Below the pieces are notes generated by a model. That model saw nothing but the letters and a program-made list of their open reading frames with translations. It was not told the origin of the DNA and did not search any database. Of a DNA stretch of 52,408 bases, positions 49,193 through 52,408 are shown piece by piece. Location of the stretch: contig JAEWPS010000011.1 of assembly GCA_023460515.1 (NCBI GenBank), positions 1-52,408 on the forward strand, given 5' to 3'. How positions within the stretch are numbered: the first letter of the stretch is position 1; the number at the start of each line of letters is the position of its first letter. The DNA is from Bacillota bacterium. GTDB taxonomy: Bacteria > Bacillota > Clostridia > TANB77 > CAG-465. A program made the translations under genes and the position numbers.

Positions 49193-51466
49193 TTATATAA
49201 TACACTTTCTTCTACTAAAAGCATTATTTTCAATACTTGAAATATTTCTTACTAATTTAACAACACAATCTGTATTGTCACAAACAATATTATAACGTAC
49301 ATTATTATAGTTATCTTTCAAGTCGTAAGAATTCTTTGTACAATTACATCCCTTTGAATAAGCTTTAACAGGGCAAAACCTAGATGTCATTACCGTCACA
49401 AAATTTTCTACAACTTCAACATTTATAATATTAGAAATATTTTGTATCTCTTTTTCATCAATTTCAGGTGATATAGTTATTTTATCTACTGCCATTTTTT
49501 TATAAAATTTTGCTGAATAAGTATTAACTATATTTAAACTATAATCCGCAACAATTTTTATATTAAATTTAGATTTTAAAGAATTTACTTGTTCAATATA
49601 TCCAATATTACCTAACAAAATTCCATTTACACCTAATTGTATTAGTCTTTCTAAATTTGAATCTATATATTTATCCAAATTAGTTAATACTATATTAGGT
49701 ATGTATACGTATACTTCCTTTTTGTCTTTATATTTAGTAATTAAATCTATATTTAACAGTTCGTATCTTCTTATATCTGATATATTTAAATATATTATAT
49801 TGCTAATATCTGACATATATTTATTTTCATTTTTTTCATCATATTTATATATAAATAAAGAATTTATATTTTTTTCTTTTATTTTATTATCTTTTAAAGT
49901 ATTTAAAAATTCATTATGTTCTAAAATATATTTTTCTAATCTATTATAACATTCCGTTACATCTTTATTTATTATATACAACTCTTGTAGCTTATTTATT
50001 ATATCTCTTCTTAGCTCATTTAATTTTGAAACTGGAACAAATAAATTATCTTCTATATTGTATTTTAAATTTATAAATTCGAAAGATGAATCTATAGTTT
50101 TTGAAAATTGATTATGTATATATTGACTATCTACTTGCATATTAACTGCAGCTTGCGGTATATAGTTTATTGATACATTAAATTGCTGTATATCTTCTAA
50201 ATTTACATCCATGTTAATGTTTGTATTGCTAACTATATTGATTATACCTGTAACTAAAGTTTTTCTATTAGTCTTAGAAACTTTATCCTTATACTTATCA
50301 TTTAGTTTACGGCTAGATGTTTTATATACTGTATCTCCAACATTTACTGCCATAGATATATCTCCAAGCCAAACTACATTGCCTTTTTCCATTTGTTTAT
50401 TTACAGTGGTATAACCTTCATTTTTTATGCAGGTAACTATGGTAGATGCAACTGAATTACCCGAATAAACTTCTATACCATCGTGTAAATCTATGTCTTC
50501 TTCTAATTTTAGTTTTATATATTCTGCTTTAATTGATATAACTGTTCCAAGTTTAAGTCCTGTATTTTTAGCAGTATTTTCACTAATTGATTCCGAAGAA
50601 TGTACTTTATCAAAATAACCCGAACTTTCAGATGTACGTATAAACATCTGATTTAACTCTTTTCTATCATTTAAATCTGTTAAACCATCTATACATTTTC
50701 TGTATTTATCTGTTACAAGTCCTACATATTCTGGAGATTTACTTCTACCTTCAATTTTAAGTGAAGTAACACCTATCTCTATAAGTTTATGAACATAATC
50801 TAAACCAAAAATATCTTTTTTACTAAGTAGATATTTATTACTATATATTTCTTTACCATTTTGCTCTAATGTATATTTTAATCTACAAGGACCAGCACAT
50901 TTACCTCTATTACCACTTCTAGCACCTATCATACTACTCATTAAACACTGACCTGAATATGACACACACAAAGCCCCATGTACAAATACTTCTATTTCAA
51001 CATTTGTATTATCACATATATACTGTATTTCATTTAGTGTTAGCTCTCTTGCAAGTACTACCCTTGAAAATCCTAACGATTCCATATATTTAACTTGTTT
51101 TAAATTATGGACACTCATTTGAGTACTCGCGTGTATTTCAATTTTAGGCAATACATTTTTTATAATATCCACTAAGCCTATATCTTGGATAATAACCGCA
51201 TCTAAACCATGTGAATAAAGATCAATGAGTAATTTCATTGCTGATTCTATTTCACTCTCATATAACAAAGTATTGAGCGTTAGATACACCTTGACTGAAT
51301 GCATATGTGCATAATGAATACATTCTATATATTCTTCTATACTAAAGTTATTTGCCATTATTCTTGCATTATGCATTGATGTTCCCATATAAATAGCGTT
51401 AGCACCATTTTCTATAGCTGATTTAAATGAATTAATTTCACCCGCTGGTGATAAAAGTTCTACCAT
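49193..51466 (-). CDS. Peptidase U32-family protein (RlhA/YhbU-like)
   Basis: 757 residues. The N-terminal TIM-barrel U32 domain begins MVELLSPAGEINSFKSAIENGANAIYMG and contains FVHGALCVSYSGQCLMSS, GNRGKCAGPCRLKYT, and LKIEGRSKSPEYV. Cysteines in this block (C167, C174 region, C190, C194) match the family iron-sulphur ligands. A C-terminal ~450-residue extension adds beta and helical parts, with a Cys-rich end (RFCPVKAYSKGCNC and CDNTDCVV). Members modify rRNA or tRNA (hydroxylation) rather than act as proteases. It is monocistronic with promoter TTGCAT-17-TATAAT. Confidence 0.9.
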   Translation of the reverse strand: MVELLSPAGEINSFKSAIENGANAIYMGTSMHNARIMANNFSIEEYIECIHYAHMHSVKVYLTLNTLLYESEIESAMKLLIDLYSHGLDAVIIQDIGLVDIIKNVLPKIEIHASTQMSVHNLKQVKYMESLGFSRVVLARELTLNEIQYICDNTNVEIEVFVHGALCVSYSGQCLMSSMIGARSGNRGKCAGPCRLKYTLEQNGKEIYSNKYLLSKKDIFGLDYVHKLIEIGVTSLKIEGRSKSPEYVGLVTDKYRKCIDGLTDLNDRKELNQMFIRTSESSGYFDKVHSSESISENTAKNTGLKLGTVISIKAEYIKLKLEEDIDLHDGIEVYSGNSVASTIVTCIKNEGYTTVNKQMEKGNVVWLGDISMAVNVGDTVYKTSSRKLNDKYKDKVSKTNRKTLVTGIINIVSNTNINMDVNLEDIQQFNVSINYIPQAAVNMQVDSQYIHNQFSKTIDSSFEFINLKYNIEDNLFVPVSKLNELRRDIINKLQELYIINKDVTECYNRLEKYILEHNEFLNTLKDNKIKEKNINSLFIYKYDEKNENKYMSDISNIIYLNISDIRRYELLNIDLITKYKDKKEVYVYIPNIVLTNLDKYIDSNLERLIQLGVNGILLGNIGYIEQVNSLKSKFNIKIVADYSLNIVNTYSAKFYKKMAVDKITISPEIDEKEIQNISNIINVEVVENFVTVMTSRFCPVKAYSKGCNCTKNSYDLKDNYNNVRYNIVCDNTDCVVKLVRNISSIENNAFSRRKCII

Positions 51467-51491
51467 TTTTTCTCCTTAAATTTATGTATAT

Positions 51492-51520
51492 ATTATACAC
51501 TAATTTTTGCTATTATGCAA
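51492..51520 (-). promoter_or_regulatory. Promoter of the U32-family gene
   Basis: TTGCAT (51515-51520), 17 bp, TATAAT (51492-51497) on the minus strand. Confidence 0.75.
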
Positions 51521-51527
51521 TAATAGA

Positions 51528-51571
51528 ATATCACTACCTTCAATTTTTATAAAATTTGAAAGTAGTGATAT
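51528..51571 (-). terminator. Terminator of the right-edge surface-protein gene
   Basis: Long stem ATATCACTAC/GTAGTGATAT (528-537 and 562-571), extended by TTCAAATTT/AAATTTGAA-type pairing around an A/T loop, located 38 bp past the stop at 51609. Confidence 0.85.
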
Positions 51572-51608
51572 AAATTACTATATATTAGGTTTTAATTAAA
51601 TAATTATT

Positions 51609-52408
51609 TTATATTGGTTGTATTTCAAATACAGCATATCTACTAATACCTCCTGGACCTGCATCAAACCTTATCCATCTTGTATTTACCGGCACAGCAA
51701 ATATGTCCTCTCTTGTTCCTGTTCCTGTATACTGACAAGTTACTGAGCTTATTGCTTGCATACCATTATCTAAAAATACTAACTTAGATGATCCCGAACC
51801 ACTTCCAACATAATCTGCCCATCTAACTTTTATATTTTTTCCGTACATACTACTATCTACTTGCATATATTGTCCAGTTGCATTTGTTATACTAGTGCTA
51901 TTATTTCCATCATATGCTTCCTTTTTTATTGCATTTGTAACATTTGATGTATAGCTTGATATAATTCTTGTTTGGTTACCGTACTGATCTATTCCTTTTG
52001 CATATAAAACCTGATCTTGGATTACTCTAATAGGTTGATCATTATAATTTATCCAATCCCCAACTGTACCAATTCTATACAGCCTTTGTACACTTGTTGG
52101 GAAATATGATACTGATACCATTTGATATGGCTCTTTCACAGCATCAGAAGGATCAGCTGTTAATAGCATATATCCATTTGTTGCAGAAAAAGTTGGCTCA
52201 TTACTTGGTTGTATTTCATATAAAGAATATTTGGTAATACCTCCTGGGCCTGCATCATATCTTATCCATTGTGTATTTAATGGAATTGTAAATATGTCTT
52301 CTCTTATATTTCCTCCTGTATACTGACAACTTGAAGAACTTATTATCTGTCTACTTTCATTTAAATATACTAACTGTGCTGAACCAGCTCCACTACCAAC
52401 AATATCTG
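51609..52408 (-). CDS. Repetitive surface protein, C-terminal end (N-terminus beyond right edge)
   Basis: 266 codons are visible, in frame to the window edge. Two copies of a ~70-residue beta-rich module appear (DIVGSGAGSAQLVYLNE... and DYVGSGSGSSKLVFLDN...), each ending in WIR(Y/F)DAGPGGI(T/S) and FEIQP or YEIQP. They are 197 codons apart. The intervening ~90 residues carry a chitobiase-like Ig module (RIGTVGDWINY, LYAKGIDQYGNQT) similar to those in the left-edge protein. The jelly-roll-like module could be a galactose-binding-fold domain. Likely cell-surface; its N-terminus may also be prepilin-like, which cannot be seen. Confidence 0.8.
   Translation of the reverse strand, partial: DIVGSGAGSAQLVYLNESRQIISSSSCQYTGGNIREDIFTIPLNTQWIRYDAGPGGITKYSLYEIQPSNEPTFSATNGYMLLTADPSDAVKEPYQMVSVSYFPTSVQRLYRIGTVGDWINYNDQPIRVIQDQVLYAKGIDQYGNQTRIISSYTSNVTNAIKKEAYDGNNSTSITNATGQYMQVDSSMYGKNIKVRWADYVGSGSGSSKLVFLDNGMQAISSVTCQYTGTGTREDIFAVPVNTRWIRFDAGPGGISRYAVFEIQPI
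51615..52406 (-). repeat. Tandem domain repeat with a 591-bp period
   Basis: The GAT codons that begin DIVGSG (52406) and DYVGSG (51815) are 591 bp apart (197 codons). Both copies share GSG.GS, CQYTG, REDIF, WIR and DAGPGGI. The copies differ at many residues, so the duplication is old. Confidence 0.8.

Noticed and set aside
1..52408. CRISPR array, insertion sequence or prophage
   Set aside because: No regularly spaced short repeats, transposase or integrase motifs were seen; the holin-like gene at 46590 stands alone without other phage genes.

Overview
The window is chromosomal DNA from a low-GC, standard-code Firmicute, most likely an anaerobic gut-type member of Clostridia. The evidence is a CIRCE-controlled hrcA-grpE-dnaK-dnaJ-rsmE operon, the sporulation membrane gene ylbJ, stand-alone Spo0A C-terminal-like domains, RadA/DisA/CarD, an AddA nuclease-helicase, and near-consensus TTGACA/TATAAT promoters. 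TGA is used as a stop. Most genes lie on the minus strand. No rRNA, complete tRNA, CRISPR array, transposase or phage gene was seen.

Layout. 1-2154: a large prepilin-like surface protein that runs off the left edge. 2.4-6.6 kb: an EamA transporter, an rRNA-type methyltransferase, ylbJ and small unknowns. 6.7-12.5 kb: the heat-shock operon with CIRCE and a second CIRCE-like site. 12.5-15.7 kb: an unknown gene and a MacB-type ABC transporter. 15.5-21.7 kb: a 57-residue membrane protein, an Lsa-like ABC-F ATPase, pgeF and addA. 21.8-24.8 kb: a prepilin/FGE-fold protein, then three related small genes (two with Spo0A_C-like domains, one only 53 residues) on look-alike promoters. 24.9-30.2 kb: HIT protein, an unusually short alanyl-tRNA synthetase, an ABC-2 exporter and a polysaccharide deacetylase. 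30.3-35.2 kb: two paralogous ~800-residue prepilin/FGE-fold proteins. 35.4-40.2 kb: tsaE-tsaB-rimI, an FxLYD-like protein and a Lon-family protease. 40.3-45.4 kb: GGDEF protein, a decayed tRNA-Pro-like sequence, CarD-like regulator, disA, radA (apparent one-base frameshift), dedA and tmRNA. 45.5-51.5 kb: DUF421/DUF4363 pair, holin-like protein, an ECF sigma/anti-sigma/membrane operon and a U32 peptidase. 51.6 kb to the edge: the 3' end of another repetitive surface protein.

The most interesting system is the set of prepilin-like proteins with C-terminal FGE/C-type-lectin-fold domains. Three of them end in a gapless 29-residue segment (from just after RGG to FR) whose scaffold is conserved but whose intervening residues differ almost completely. 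Two of them are very similar in nucleotide sequence just upstream. Many differing codons have the form NNT/NNC, as expected if AAY codons in a template had been mutated at A. This is the architecture of diversity-generating-retroelement (DGR) target proteins. No reverse transcriptase or template repeat is visible here, so the DGR link is a testable inference. Other notable signals are the three-gene Spo0A_C-like cassette with conserved promoters, the radA frameshift, the short AlaRS and the tRNA relic with a perfect promoter.
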